The notes beneath the pieces were generated by a model that was given only the letters and a program-made list of their open reading frames with translations, searched no databases and was not told where the DNA came from. From an uncultured Blautia sp. (lineage in GTDB: Bacteria; Bacillota; Clostridia; Lachnospirales; Lachnospiraceae), in assembly GCA_900541985.1 (NCBI GenBank), contig UQLX01000020.1, positions 1-45,265 of the forward strand: a DNA stretch of 45,265 nt, read 5' to 3'. Within the stretch, counting starts at the first letter, position 1. Every line of letters starts with the position of its first letter. Below are positions 18,555 through 26,533 of the stretch, piece by piece. A program made the translations under genes and the position numbers.

Positions 18555-21137
18555 TCAGCAGGTTGCACCGCCTGTAAGATGCTTCTGTGCCTTGATATTT
18601 TCTTCTTTTCTGCCAAGAAGATCATCTGAGAGAAGCTGCTCCTGTACGTTTTCAAATCCGATACGCGCTACTGTATCTGCAAAGCGTTCTCCTGTATTTC
18701 CCTGCTCACGAAACAGAAGGATGGCTTTTTCTACAATAGAAAGCACTTCTTCTTTATCGGTAAATACTTTGTCCAGATAACGTCCCTGTGCGACCTTCTT
18801 GCCCCAGCGTCCGCCAATATAAATGCGATAACCGTTTGTATAATCCTCGATTGCATGGAACGGACATTTGCCAACACAGCGTCCACAGTGATTGCAGGCA
18901 TTTTCATCAATGACGATCTTGCCGTTTTCCACTTTTGCCACATGGATCGGGCAGTTCTTTTCAATGCGGCAGATCTTACAGTCTTTACATTTTTCCGGAT
19001 CGATCTGAGGAATGCGCTGACCAATGATTCCAAGATCGTTCAGATCCGGTTTCACACAGTTATTTGGGCATCCGCCCACTGCGATCTTAAATTTATGAGG
19101 AAGCTTCACATCGGAATATCCGTGGAAGAATCTCTCATGAATCTCTTCAGAAAGCCCAAAGGTGTCGATCAGTCCATACTGGCAGGTGGTTCCCTTACAG
19201 GAAACAACCGGCCGTACTTTGGATCCTGTTCCTCCGGTTTCAAGTCCTGCCTGCATGAGATATTCCCGGAGAGGTTCAATGTTATCAAACGGAACTCCCT
19301 GGATTTCCATTGTCAGTCGGGAAGTCATGGTCACTTCACCGCTTCCGAACATCTCTGCCGCCTCTGCAATGGTTCTTGCCTCTTCCGCTGTGATCTTTCC
19401 ATTTCTGGTGATCACTCGCCCATTAAACTTATCCTCTGTATTCTTGTCCTTCAAAAATCCCAGAGCTTTTACGCGTTTCTCTTCCTCCGGAGAAACAGTT
19501 CCTGCTCCATTGGCAATCTTAATCTCGTTAAAAAATCTTGCCCCCTCAAGCACTACTGTGTTCTGATAGCCAAACTGGCGAAGACGGTTCTGAAGGAAAT
19601 AGCCCCTCTTACCTTTTGCACATACCAGAAGAAGCTTATCTTCTTTATTCAGGCCCTCGATCTCTCCATTTACCTTTGCAAGCTCCACAAACATTGCTCC
19701 ATGGATGGACGGCTGAGGATTTACATCGATCACCTTGTAGTCCTTTGCTTTTCCCTGTGCATATTCTGCCGGAGTCATGCTGACCATAGTTCCGTTGATC
19801 TTGTTAAGCAGAATATAAACCACCTGGACAAACGGATGGATTGCTGTAGAGAACGGTGGTGCATAAGCAAAATCTGCATTTTCAAAATCTTCAAGAACTG
19901 CACCCATGTTCATTCCCATAACCGCAATGTCTACCATTTTATCTACCGCACCCGGTCCAAATACCTGTACACCAAGAAGTTTATGAGTGTTTTTGTCTGC
20001 GATCATCTTTGTGATAAAGAAAGAGGCATCCGGATAATAGTGGGCTTTGTCATCGGTTGGTGCCACTACTGTGATCACATCATAGCCTGCTGCACGGGCC
20101 TGTTCTTCTGTGAGTCCGGTACGTCCGATATTCAGTCCGGGAAGCTTCACTACACCGGTTCCCAGTACGCCCGGATAAGTTTTCTCTTTGCCTGCCAGCA
20201 CCTGAGCCAGAGTTCTTCCCTCCATATTGGCAGAAGATCCCATCGGAGACCACTGCGGCTTTCCGGTAAGACGATTGGTTACCATCACACAATCTCCTGC
20301 TGCATAAACGTCCTCAAGGTTTGTTTTCATTGTATTGTCTACAAGAATCGTTCCCTTAAACATTTCCAGTCCGGTATCCTTCAGGAAATCTGTATTTGGA
20401 CGAATACCTGCTGCCATGATCAGAAGCTCACAACCCAGAACTCCTGCAGAAGTCTTTACTCCTGTCACAGCTTCGTTTCCAAGAACAGCTTCTGCTTTTG
20501 TTCCTGTAATCACGCGGATTCCTTCTCTGAGAAGATGTTTTTTGGCATACACAGCCATTTCCGGATCAATGATATTCGGAAGGATCTGAGAAGCAAAATC
20601 GATCACTGTCACCTGTACCCCTTTTGCTTTGAGGTTTTCTGCAGCTTCCAGGCCGATAAATCCCGCACCGATAACAACGGCTTTTTTTACATCTTTTTCT
20701 TCTACATAAGAACGGATGGCGCCTGCATCATCCGGTGTACGCATTTTAAACACGCCCTGTTTTTCTGTTCCTTCAACAGGAAGCACTGCCGGAGAAGCAC
20801 CCACAGAAAGAACCAGCTTATCATAGGAGCAGACTTCTTCTTCACCTGTATCCACATCTTTTACAGTCACCTGTTTTTTGTCCGCATCCAAAGCAATGGC
20901 TTCTTTTCCCACACGAACCTCTACTCCGGTAAGTCCTGCATATTTTTGCGGAGTATTTACGATCAGTTCGTCACGGCTCTCGATCAATCCGCCTACATAG
21001 TAAGGCAGACCGCACCCTGCATAGGAAATATCTTTGTCTTTTGTGAGTACGATCACTTCTGCACTTCTGTCTTCTCTTTTTAATTTTGCTGCTGTTTTTG
21101 TACCTGCCGCAACACCGCCAATAATTAATACTTTCAT
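18555..21137 (-). CDS. CoA-disulfide reductase / rhodanese / sulfite-reductase-like / ferredoxin fusion oxidoreductase
   Basis: The 860-residue protein joins four modules. Residues 1-450 are a FAD/NAD(P) disulfide reductase of the CoADR/Npsr type with GGVAAGT, a redox Cys42 in YAGCGLPYY and the second dinucleotide site VVIGAGFIGLE. Residues 455-545 are rhodanese-like with Cys506 in VCAKGKRG. Residues 575-700 resemble sulfite/nitrite reductases, with Cys647/Cys652 and Cys690/Cys694 (GGCPNNC) as likely ligands of a siroheme-[4Fe-4S] centre; the first pair is CxxxxC rather than the usual Cx5C. Residues 715-760 are a two-cluster ferredoxin (C717, 720, 723, 729; C748, 751, 754, 758). This layout fits NAD(P)H-driven reduction of polysulfide, sulfite or related sulfur species in the cytosol. 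The start at 21137 has AAGGAG 7 nt upstream. It follows the DUF134 gene by 11 nt. Confidence 0.85.
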   Translation of the reverse strand: MKVLIIGGVAAGTKTAAKLKREDRSAEVIVLTKDKDISYAGCGLPYYVGGLIESRDELIVNTPQKYAGLTGVEVRVGKEAIALDADKKQVTVKDVDTGEEEVCSYDKLVLSVGASPAVLPVEGTEKQGVFKMRTPDDAGAIRSYVEEKDVKKAVVIGAGFIGLEAAENLKAKGVQVTVIDFASQILPNIIDPEMAVYAKKHLLREGIRVITGTKAEAVLGNEAVTGVKTSAGVLGCELLIMAAGIRPNTDFLKDTGLEMFKGTILVDNTMKTNLEDVYAAGDCVMVTNRLTGKPQWSPMGSSANMEGRTLAQVLAGKEKTYPGVLGTGVVKLPGLNIGRTGLTEEQARAAGYDVITVVAPTDDKAHYYPDASFFITKMIADKNTHKLLGVQVFGPGAVDKMVDIAVMGMNMGAVLEDFENADFAYAPPFSTAIHPFVQVVYILLNKINGTMVSMTPAEYAQGKAKDYKVIDVNPQPSIHGAMFVELAKVNGEIEGLNKEDKLLLVCAKGKRGYFLQNRLRQFGYQNTVVLEGARFFNEIKIANGAGTVSPEEEKRVKALGFLKDKNTEDKFNGRVITRNGKITAEEARTIAEAAEMFGSGEVTMTSRLTMEIQGVPFDNIEPLREYLMQAGLETGGTGSKVRPVVSCKGTTCQYGLIDTFGLSEEIHERFFHGYSDVKLPHKFKIAVGGCPNNCVKPDLNDLGIIGQRIPQIDPEKCKDCKICRIEKNCPIHVAKVENGKIVIDENACNHCGRCVGKCPFHAIEDYTNGYRIYIGGRWGKKVAQGRYLDKVFTDKEEVLSIVEKAILLFREQGNTGERFADTVARIGFENVQEQLLSDDLLGRKEENIKAQKHLTGGATC

Positions 21138-21148
21138 CTTTATTCTCC

Positions 21149-21505
21149 TTATGCCTGCTGGTTTTTCTGCTGTCTGTGACAGCAATATTTTTCATTTACA
21201 CATTCCGGGCGCATTTCTTCACACACCACCACATCACCTCCGCTGATGGTGATGCCCCGTCCGTTTACAAGTGCATCTGCAATTTTCTGCCGTGCGCCAT
21301 TATAGATCCGGGTTACTGTGGGCCGGGAGATATCCATCTTTCTGGCACACTGTTCCTGAGTCAGACATACAAAATCTAAGAGACGTACCGTTTCGTATTC
21401 ATCGTAAGTCAGATTCACACAATTTTCTCCGGAGCCTCCCTCCGGAATAAATACTGTGGTCTCTGGTTTTGAACAGATGCATCTGCATTTTTGTGGTCTT
21501 GCCAT
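21149..21505 (-). CDS. DUF134 family DNA-binding protein, probable regulator
   Basis: A 118-residue DUF134 protein. The N-terminus MARPQKCRCIC and the helix-turn-helix LTQEQCARKMDISRPTVTRIYNGARQKIADAL, cited by its key part SRPTVTRIYNGAR, are diagnostic; the fold resembles sigma factor region 4. Several cysteines (CRCIC, CEEMRPEC, CC near the C-terminus) suggest metal or redox sensing. DUF134 genes commonly neighbour redox or iron-sulfur genes, and here it is the promoter-proximal gene of a two-gene unit with the sulfur oxidoreductase fusion, so it may sense the same substrate; that is inference. GAGGAGGAG precedes the ATG. Confidence 0.88.
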   Translation of the reverse strand: MARPQKCRCICSKPETTVFIPEGGSGENCVNLTYDEYETVRLLDFVCLTQEQCARKMDISRPTVTRIYNGARQKIADALVNGRGITISGGDVVVCEEMRPECVNEKYCCHRQQKNQQA

Positions 21506-21544
21506 GACTCCTCCTCTCTATGGCTGCATTTTTTTGACACCCTT

Positions 21545-21573
21545 ACGATACTGCTTTTTTGAACATAAGTCAA
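21545..21573 (-). promoter_or_regulatory. Promoter of the DUF134-oxidoreductase unit, with flanking direct repeats
   Basis: On the minus strand TTGACT (21568-21573), 17 nt, TATCGT (21545-21550). On the plus strand two related words, TTTTTGAACATAAG and TTTTTTGAGCGTATG, lie about 23 nt apart across the -35 region and may be regulator sites. Confidence 0.5.
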
Positions 21574-21671
21574 TATTTTTTGAGCGTATGTTTATAATAC
21601 TTTCTTATGCAACCTATAAGTAAATCCCTAACATCTTTCCTGATCTGTTACGGATATTCTAAGAGAATGAC

Positions 21672-21740
21672 AAAAAGACCCTGACCTGCAAAGATATACC
21701 GCCCTAAAAGGGAGAACCTCTGCAAGATCAGGGTCTTTTT
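21672..21740. terminator. Long bidirectional hairpin, probable terminator
   Basis: AAAAAGACCCTGA (21672-21684) pairs perfectly with TCAGGGTCTTTTT (21728-21740). The 43-nt loop has an inner CTGCAAAG/CTCTGCAG-like pairing and a CCCTAAAAGGG hairpin, more structure than a plain terminator needs. It separates the IS21 relic from the DUF134 unit. Confidence 0.65.
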
Positions 21741-21910
21741 ATTATGCTGTAGGATTTAGGAAATTCCCCAAAAACGTTTCCCAAAACTGCATTTTGAAAA
21801 ACTACTATGTCATGGGACACGCCGCCTTATTCTCAAAAGGGACAAATCCCACAGCCTCAAAGTAATACCATATATCTGTTTTACGTCACTTAAATGTGTT
21901 TAAAAAATAG
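21741..21910. other. Non-coding stretch left of the IS relic
   Basis: About 170 bp with no open frame, promoter or ribosome site that I can support. It could include old flanking DNA of the insertion. Confidence 0.4.
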
Positions 21911-22226
21911 TGTTAGGGTCGGGTGGAATCGACCACCCAGAGTCGCTCAGAATTAACCATTTTTAGTCGGATAGAAAAAGCCATTGTATTTTCCTTTTCG
22001 TGTTCTAAAATGATGTATGCCAATGCATCAGTAGAAATCACAATGGGAGAAAAACACAATGACTTAACTGAAATAATAGCACATGCCCTCGATGAAATGA
22101 AGAGGGAAAAGGGAGAAAAATTCAATCCTGATAAAGTTAACCTTGCGGGGTTAGAACGTAGGACAGGGATTTCACGAGCCAAACTGCGAAGAATTAAAAA
22201 ATCTGGCTTTATTGACCTTCCACATA
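21911..22226 (+). mobile_element. Left-end relic of an IS21-family element
   Basis: The relic begins with TGTTAGGGTCGGGTGG, in which TGT is the typical IS21 terminus and GGGTGG (21921-21926) forms a palindrome with CCACCC (21933-21938). It ends near 22226, where the reading frame loses similarity to the transposase and runs antisense into the neighbouring small gene. The rest of the element, including istB and the right end, is absent. Confidence 0.65.
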
Positions 22227-22309
22227 TCCTATACGCTCTGTCCACTTGTAATCAGGTAATTCACATCTTGCAGAATCAAATCCATTCTCTACAGGACGTT
22301 CAAAGTTGA
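21923..22309 (+). pseudogene. IstA-like transposase, N-terminal fragment
   Basis: Of the 128 codons, about the first 100 match the N-terminus of Firmicute IS21 IstA proteins: KMMYANASVEITMG, HNDLTEIIAHALDEMKREKG and LERRTGISRAKLRRIKKSGF, which is the helix-turn-helix region. The DDE integrase core that should follow is missing; after FIDLP the frame reads antisense through the truncated small gene. The real initiation codon is uncertain, as IS21 members differ at the N-terminus. Non-functional. Confidence 0.72.
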
Positions 22310-22397
22310 CGATTACTTTTTTTATCCCATCTTTCTCTATTACCTGTGAATGAACTATTTCTTTTTCATCTGCCAATGTCATATAAGGATACATCAT
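22209..22397 (-). pseudogene. Small Fic-partner protein, truncated by the IS relic
   Basis: The 62-residue frame starts MMYPYMTLADEKEIVHSQVI and contains FERPVENGFDSARCELPDYKW. I know similar clostridial proteins of about 90 residues with this start and a longer C-terminus; here the frame stops after YVEGQ, exactly at the IS21 junction, so roughly 30 residues are lost. Its start codon overlaps the Fic stop (ATGATGA arrangement at 22392-22397), indicating translational coupling. Function unknown; a regulatory or antitoxin role for the Fic-like protein is only a guess. Confidence 0.65.
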
Positions 22398-23062
22398 AAC
22401 CTTATCCCTTGTATTGCATTTTTATACAAAAATTGTTTTAATTCTTCGCTTTCACCAGTATTATAATAATTCAACAATAATGTATTAAACTGCTCCATAT
22501 ATTTATCTGTAATTGTCATAATACCAGAACCAGAAGAAACCAGAATCTTATTTGCAAGCATTAAACTTGTACGTTTATTCCCATCCCAGAAGAACTGACC
22601 TCTTGCTCCCCATACAAAGGCTTCTAACGCTTTGTCTGTTGCAGAAACATCTGGAGTAGACAAAATATTTTCTAATTCTTTTATTGTTTTTTCTTTATTC
22701 GGAATCGGAGGTTCATAATCCGTTCCTGAAATACCTACATTTCCAGTACGCAACTTTCCCCATTCCAAAGCTTCATTTCTCGCAATGTATTCATTTAGTT
22801 TGCACCAATATTCAAATGTAACTTCTTCATTTACTGTACTTAACAGGAACTTCCATGCATCACGCATATTTAGTATTGCTTGAATATCATCGAGCTGTAC
22901 ATTGGGTACATTTACACCATTTAATATTGTCTGCGTCTGTGGAAACGTAACTGCTCTGTTTTCCATTTTCATCCCACAATACACATTTTCATCCCATTTT
23001 TTCTTTGCCAGAAACAAACTTTGTTCAGGTGTCAGATGAAATCTATCTTCAAATTCTGACAT
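22394..23062 (-). CDS. Fic-like protein with an atypical active-site motif
   Basis: A 222-residue Fic-fold protein. Fic enzymes transfer AMP or another nucleotide moiety to target hydroxyls through the motif HPFxDGNGR. Here the loop is QFFWDGNKR (residues 156-164): the catalytic His is Gln and the second Gly is Lys, while the anion-hole DGN and the Arg are kept. The N-terminal region has TQTILNG (43-49) where class II Fic proteins have the inhibitory (S/T)xxxE(G/N) helix, so that glutamate is also missing. Start at 23062 has AGAGGTG 8 nt upstream; an ATG 21 nt earlier has none. It may be inactive as an AMPylator or use different chemistry. Its coupled partner gene is truncated. Confidence 0.82.
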   Translation of the reverse strand: MSEFEDRFHLTPEQSLFLAKKKWDENVYCGMKMENRAVTFPQTQTILNGVNVPNVQLDDIQAILNMRDAWKFLLSTVNEEVTFEYWCKLNEYIARNEALEWGKLRTGNVGISGTDYEPPIPNKEKTIKELENILSTPDVSATDKALEAFVWGARGQFFWDGNKRTSLMLANKILVSSGSGIMTITDKYMEQFNTLLLNYYNTGESEELKQFLYKNAIQGIRL

Positions 23063-23094
23063 TGTATATACACCTCTTTTCATTTTGTTTCTAC

Positions 23095-23123
23095 ATTATA
23101 GCATTGTTCTATATAGTTGTCAT
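23095..23123 (-). promoter_or_regulatory. Promoter of the Fic-like gene
   Basis: On the minus strand ATGACA (23118-23123), 17 nt, extended -10 TGCTATAAT with the hexamer at 23095-23100. Confidence 0.7.
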
Positions 23124-23200
23124 GTAGTTATAGGAAAATTGATTCAACAAAAAAATGCTCTGTAACCCTATATCAGTTCCTCTTTTCTTTGCCATTCTCG

Positions 23201-23238
23201 TATAATAATATTGTGGTCTGTTATTAACGTTAACAGAC
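23201..23238 (+). promoter_or_regulatory. -10 box and perfect inverted repeat upstream of the 49-codon gene
   Basis: TATAAT (23201-23206) is followed by GTCTGTTA (23216-23223), 7 nt, TAACAGAC (23231-23238). The repeat would cover the start of transcription, as an operator would. The -35 region is poor, so activation by another protein is possible. Confidence 0.5.
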
Positions 23239-23275
23239 TGCAACACTTATACATAACAAGGAAAGAGGTGATACT

Positions 23276-23425
23276 GTGAATATTCTTAGTATCCAATGGA
23301 AACCAAACAACACACTGGAAATAACACTCTCTAACAATTGTGTTATTATCCTCAAAGACGTTTCCTTCGCCAATTACTTGGCTTTATCAAGTAATCCCAC
23401 ATTACTTATTAACAGGATAAAATAA
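23276..23425 (+). CDS. Small protein, 49 residues, unknown function
   Basis: A GTG start follows GAAAGAGGTGA at good spacing. The protein begins MNILSIQWKPNNTLEITLSN and ends with SSNPTLLINRIK; it has one Cys, no transmembrane helix and a beta-hairpin-like hydrophobic pattern (LEITL, CVIILKDV). It has its own -10 box, operator-like repeat and terminator (23440-23479), forming a complete small transcription unit divergent from the Fic-like gene. I recognise no family. Confidence 0.55.
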   Translation: MNILSIQWKPNNTLEITLSNNCVIILKDVSFANYLALSSNPTLLINRIK

Positions 23426-23439
23426 ATACTTTTTCAATG

Positions 23440-23479
23440 ATGGGAGCTTTCTATTAGCAGTAGGATGTTCCCATTTTTT
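23440..23479 (+). terminator. Terminator of the 49-codon gene
   Basis: ATGGGA (23440-23445) pairs with TCCCAT (23469-23474) followed by TTTTT. The stem is short with a long loop. Confidence 0.5.
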
Positions 23480-23507
23480 GTTGGTTATAAGAAATTCATT
23501 ATGGGTT

Positions 23508-23674
23508 ACAAGGTCATTCTTTTGACCGTACAAGCACATTGTGTAACAAAAAAGACCTTGTAAGTCTGATGAGAAATATACTATGAGAAGTTATCTCTTT
23601 ATTGAGAAGTTATTCCTGAAGTATTATCTCTATCAGACCAACAAGGTCAATTCTTATGCTTGGACAACTACTTG
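23508..23674. repeat. Nested direct and inverted repeats
   Basis: A 34-nt direct repeat (23508-23541 and 23641-23674, both starting ACAAGGTCA and ending TTG) flanks a hairpin: 23554-23574 pairs with 23627-23648 over about 21 bp, starting GACCTTGTAAGTCTGATGAG, with one bulge and two mismatches. The loop contains GAGAAGTTAT twice (23585 and 23604). No coding potential was seen. Confidence 0.65.
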
Positions 23675-23733
23675 ATTAACTGGAATTAGTAAATCAAATT
23701 TTCATGTTACAGGACGGTCGTTTTGAGGAAACT

Positions 23734-23780
23734 AACTGGATAGAAAGTTTGCCCTAAAACTGGATAATCGGGTTTGCCCT
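23734..23780. repeat. Two tandem copies of a 23-24 nt unit
   Basis: AACTGGATA-n5-TTTGCCCT occurs at 23734-23756 and again at 23758-23780, just before the end of ppdK. Confidence 0.6.
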
Positions 23781-23795
23781 GTGACAACGTATAAC

Positions 23796-26426
23796 TTACG
23801 CGTTCTTCTCGGCGATAGCTGCCTGAGCTGCTGCCAGACGAGCGATCGGTACACGGAACGGTGAGCAGGATACATAGTTAAGACCGATCTCATGGCAGAA
23901 CTCTACGGAAGAAGGATCTCCGCCGTGCTCACCACAGATACCTACATGAAGGTTCGGGTTAACCGGTTTTCCAAGTTTGATGGACATTTCCATAAGCTTG
24001 CCAACGCCAACCTGATCCAGTTTTGCAAATGGATCGTTCTCGAAGATCTTAGCGTCATAGTAAGCGTCAAGGAACTTACCAGCATCGTCACGGGAGAAGC
24101 CGTATGTCATCTGAGTAAGGTCGTTTGTACCGAAGCAGAAGAAGTCTGCCTCTTTAGCGATCTCATCTGCAGTAAGAGCTGCTCTCGGGATCTCGATCAT
24201 AGTACCAACTTCGTATTTCAGATCAACACCTGCTGCTGCGATCTCAGCATCAGCTGTCTCAACAACGAATTTCTTAACGTATTTAAGCTCTTTGATATCT
24301 CCTACAAGCGGAATCATGATCTCTGGGCATACGTTCCAGTCAGCGTGTGCTTTCTTTACATTGATAGCTGCACGGATAACTGCTTTTGTCTGCATTTTTG
24401 CAATTTCCGGATAGGTAACTGCAAGACGGCATCCACGATGACCCATCATTGGGTTGAACTCATGGAGAGAATCAATGATAGTCTTGATCTGCTCAATAGT
24501 TTTGCCCTGAGCATTTGCAAGCTTCTTGATGTCTTCTTCTGTAGTAGGAACGAACTCATGAAGAGGCGGATCCAGGAAACGGATGGTAACCGGGTTTCCT
24601 TCCAGAGCCTCATACAGCTTCTCGAAGTCTCCCTGCTGCTCCGGAAGAATCTTCTCAAGAGCTGCTTCTCTCTCTTCAACTGTCTCAGAACAGATCATCT
24701 CACGGAATGCATCGATTCTGTCGCCTTCGAAGAACATATGCTCTGTACGGCAAAGACCGATACCTTCTGCACCAAGCTCACGAGCTTTCTTAGCGTCAGC
24801 CGGAGTATCAGCGTTTGTACGAACCTTGAGTGTTCTGTATTTGTCAGCCCATCCCATGATTCTTCCGAACTCACCAGCGATTGTAGCGTCAACTGTTGGG
24901 ATGATTCCGTCATAGATAGCTCCTGTAGATCCGTCAAGAGAAATAGAATCTCCTTCGTGGAACTCTTTACCAGCTAATGTGAATTTCTTGTTTTCTTCGT
25001 CCATAACGATGTCGCCACATCCAGATACACAGCATGTACCCATTCCACGTGCTACTACAGCAGCGTGAGATGTCATACCACCACGAACTGTCAGGATACC
25101 CTGAGCAGATTTCATACCTGTGATATCTTCCGGAGATGTCTCAAGACGAACAAGGATAACCTTTTCTCCTTTTGCAGCCCAAGCTACAGCGTCATCTGCT
25201 GTAAATACAACTTTACCGCAAGCAGCTCCTGGAGATGCTCCAAGTGCTTTGCTCATTGGTGTTGCAGCCTTTAATGCAGCAGCGTCAAACTGTGGGTGAA
25301 GCAGAGTATCAAGGTTTCTTGGGTCGATCATAGCAACAGCTTCTTCCTCTGTTCTCATTCCCTCGTCAACAAGGTCACAAGCAATCTTCAGAGCAGCCTG
25401 TGCTGTTCTCTTACCATTACGTGTCTGAAGCATATACAGTTTACCATGCTCTACAGTAAACTCCATATCCTGCATATCTCTGTAGTGTTTCTCAAGAGTG
25501 TTGCATACATTCTTGAACTCTACGAATGCTTCCGGGAATTTCTCTTCCATCTCGGAGATGTGCATTGGTGTACGAACACCGGCAACAACGTCCTCGCCCT
25601 GAGCGTTTGTAAGGAACTCACCGAAAAGACCATTCTCGCCTGTAGCAGGGTCACGTGTGAAAGCAACACCTGTACCACAGTCATCACCCATGTTACCGAA
25701 TGCCATCATCTGTACGTTTACAGCAGTACCCCAGGAATATGGGATATCGTTGTCACGACGATATACGTTTGCTCTCGGGTTGTCCCAGGAACGGAATACA
25801 GCCTTGATAGCACCCATTAACTGCTCCTTCGGATCAGTTGGGAAATCAGAACCGATTTTTTCTTTATATTCAGCCTTGAACTGGTTAGCAAGAGTCTCAA
25901 GGTCTTCAGCTGTAAGCTCAACGTCCTGAGTTACACCCTTCTCTTCTTTCATCTTGTCGATCAGTTCTTCGAAATATTTCTTGCCGACTTCCATAACTAC
26001 GTCAGAGTACATCTGGATGAATCTTCTGTAGCAGTCCCAAGCCCAACGTGGATTGTTGGATTTCTCAGCTAATGTGTGAACAACTTCTTCATTAAGACCA
26101 AGGTTGAGGATAGTATCCATCATACCAGGCATAGATGCTCTTGCACCAGAACGAACGGAAACAAGCAGAGGATTTTCTTTGTCACCGAATTTCTTTCCGG
26201 TAACTCCTTCCATTTTGGTGATTGCTTCCATGATCTGAGCCATGATCTCATCGTTGATCTGTCTTCCGTCTTCATAGTACTGTGTGCAGGCTTCTGTTGT
26301 GATAGTGAAGCCCTGCGGTACAGGAAGACCCAGGCTTGTCATTTCAGCAAGGTTGGCACCTTTACCACCCAGAAGGTTTCTCATAGTAGCGTTACCTTCT
26401 GTAAACATGTAAACCCATTTTGCCAT
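23796..26426 (-). CDS. ppdK: Pyruvate, phosphate dikinase
   Basis: The 876-residue enzyme interconverts pyruvate, ATP and phosphate with PEP, AMP and pyrophosphate. The order is N-terminal ATP-grasp (GGKGANLAEM at the start, VSVRSGARASMPGMMDTILN cited by its core RSGARASMPGMMDT), a central swivelling domain with the phospho-histidine in GGMTSHAAVVARGMG, and a C-terminal PEP/pyruvate barrel with the catalytic Cys in HVGICGEHGGDP. All key residues are present and the length is standard. AGGAGG lies upstream of the start and a near-perfect promoter at 26492-26520. In many anaerobes it works in the glycolytic direction, using pyrophosphate; the PPi-phosphofructokinase gene immediately upstream supports a PPi-linked glycolysis here. 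Confidence 0.97.
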   Translation of the reverse strand: MAKWVYMFTEGNATMRNLLGGKGANLAEMTSLGLPVPQGFTITTEACTQYYEDGRQINDEIMAQIMEAITKMEGVTGKKFGDKENPLLVSVRSGARASMPGMMDTILNLGLNEEVVHTLAEKSNNPRWAWDCYRRFIQMYSDVVMEVGKKYFEELIDKMKEEKGVTQDVELTAEDLETLANQFKAEYKEKIGSDFPTDPKEQLMGAIKAVFRSWDNPRANVYRRDNDIPYSWGTAVNVQMMAFGNMGDDCGTGVAFTRDPATGENGLFGEFLTNAQGEDVVAGVRTPMHISEMEEKFPEAFVEFKNVCNTLEKHYRDMQDMEFTVEHGKLYMLQTRNGKRTAQAALKIACDLVDEGMRTEEEAVAMIDPRNLDTLLHPQFDAAALKAATPMSKALGASPGAACGKVVFTADDAVAWAAKGEKVILVRLETSPEDITGMKSAQGILTVRGGMTSHAAVVARGMGTCCVSGCGDIVMDEENKKFTLAGKEFHEGDSISLDGSTGAIYDGIIPTVDATIAGEFGRIMGWADKYRTLKVRTNADTPADAKKARELGAEGIGLCRTEHMFFEGDRIDAFREMICSETVEEREAALEKILPEQQGDFEKLYEALEGNPVTIRFLDPPLHEFVPTTEEDIKKLANAQGKTIEQIKTIIDSLHEFNPMMGHRGCRLAVTYPEIAKMQTKAVIRAAINVKKAHADWNVCPEIMIPLVGDIKELKYVKKFVVETADAEIAAAGVDLKYEVGTMIEIPRAALTADEIAKEADFFCFGTNDLTQMTYGFSRDDAGKFLDAYYDAKIFENDPFAKLDQVGVGKLMEMSIKLGKPVNPNLHVGICGEHGGDPSSVEFCHEIGLNYVSCSPFRVPIARLAAAQAAIAEKNA

Positions 26427-26491
26427 TTTACATTTTCCTCCTAAATTTTTGTTCTTTGAACATAAAAATATGTTTTTATACGCACATAATT

Positions 26492-26520
26492 ATTGTATAG
26501 ATTTCCACTCAAATAGTCAA
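26492..26520 (-). promoter_or_regulatory. Strong promoter of ppdK
   Basis: On the minus strand TTGACT (26515-26520), 17 nt, TACAAT (26492-26497). It lies just downstream of the terminator of the phosphofructokinase gene, so ppdK is transcribed separately. Confidence 0.78.
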
Positions 26521-26533
26521 GGTCAAACTCAAA

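Noticed and set aside
18855..21083. Open frame of 742 codons on the plus strand
   Set aside because: It is antisense to the oxidoreductase fusion, whose conserved motifs run through the same DNA; the translation is rich in Cys, His and Phe with no family likeness and has no ribosome site.
23892..24977. Open frame of 361 codons antisense to ppdK, and others inside the same gene
   Set aside because: Codon bias of the highly expressed ppdK leaves stops rare on the opposite strand; no motif or ribosome site supports these frames.
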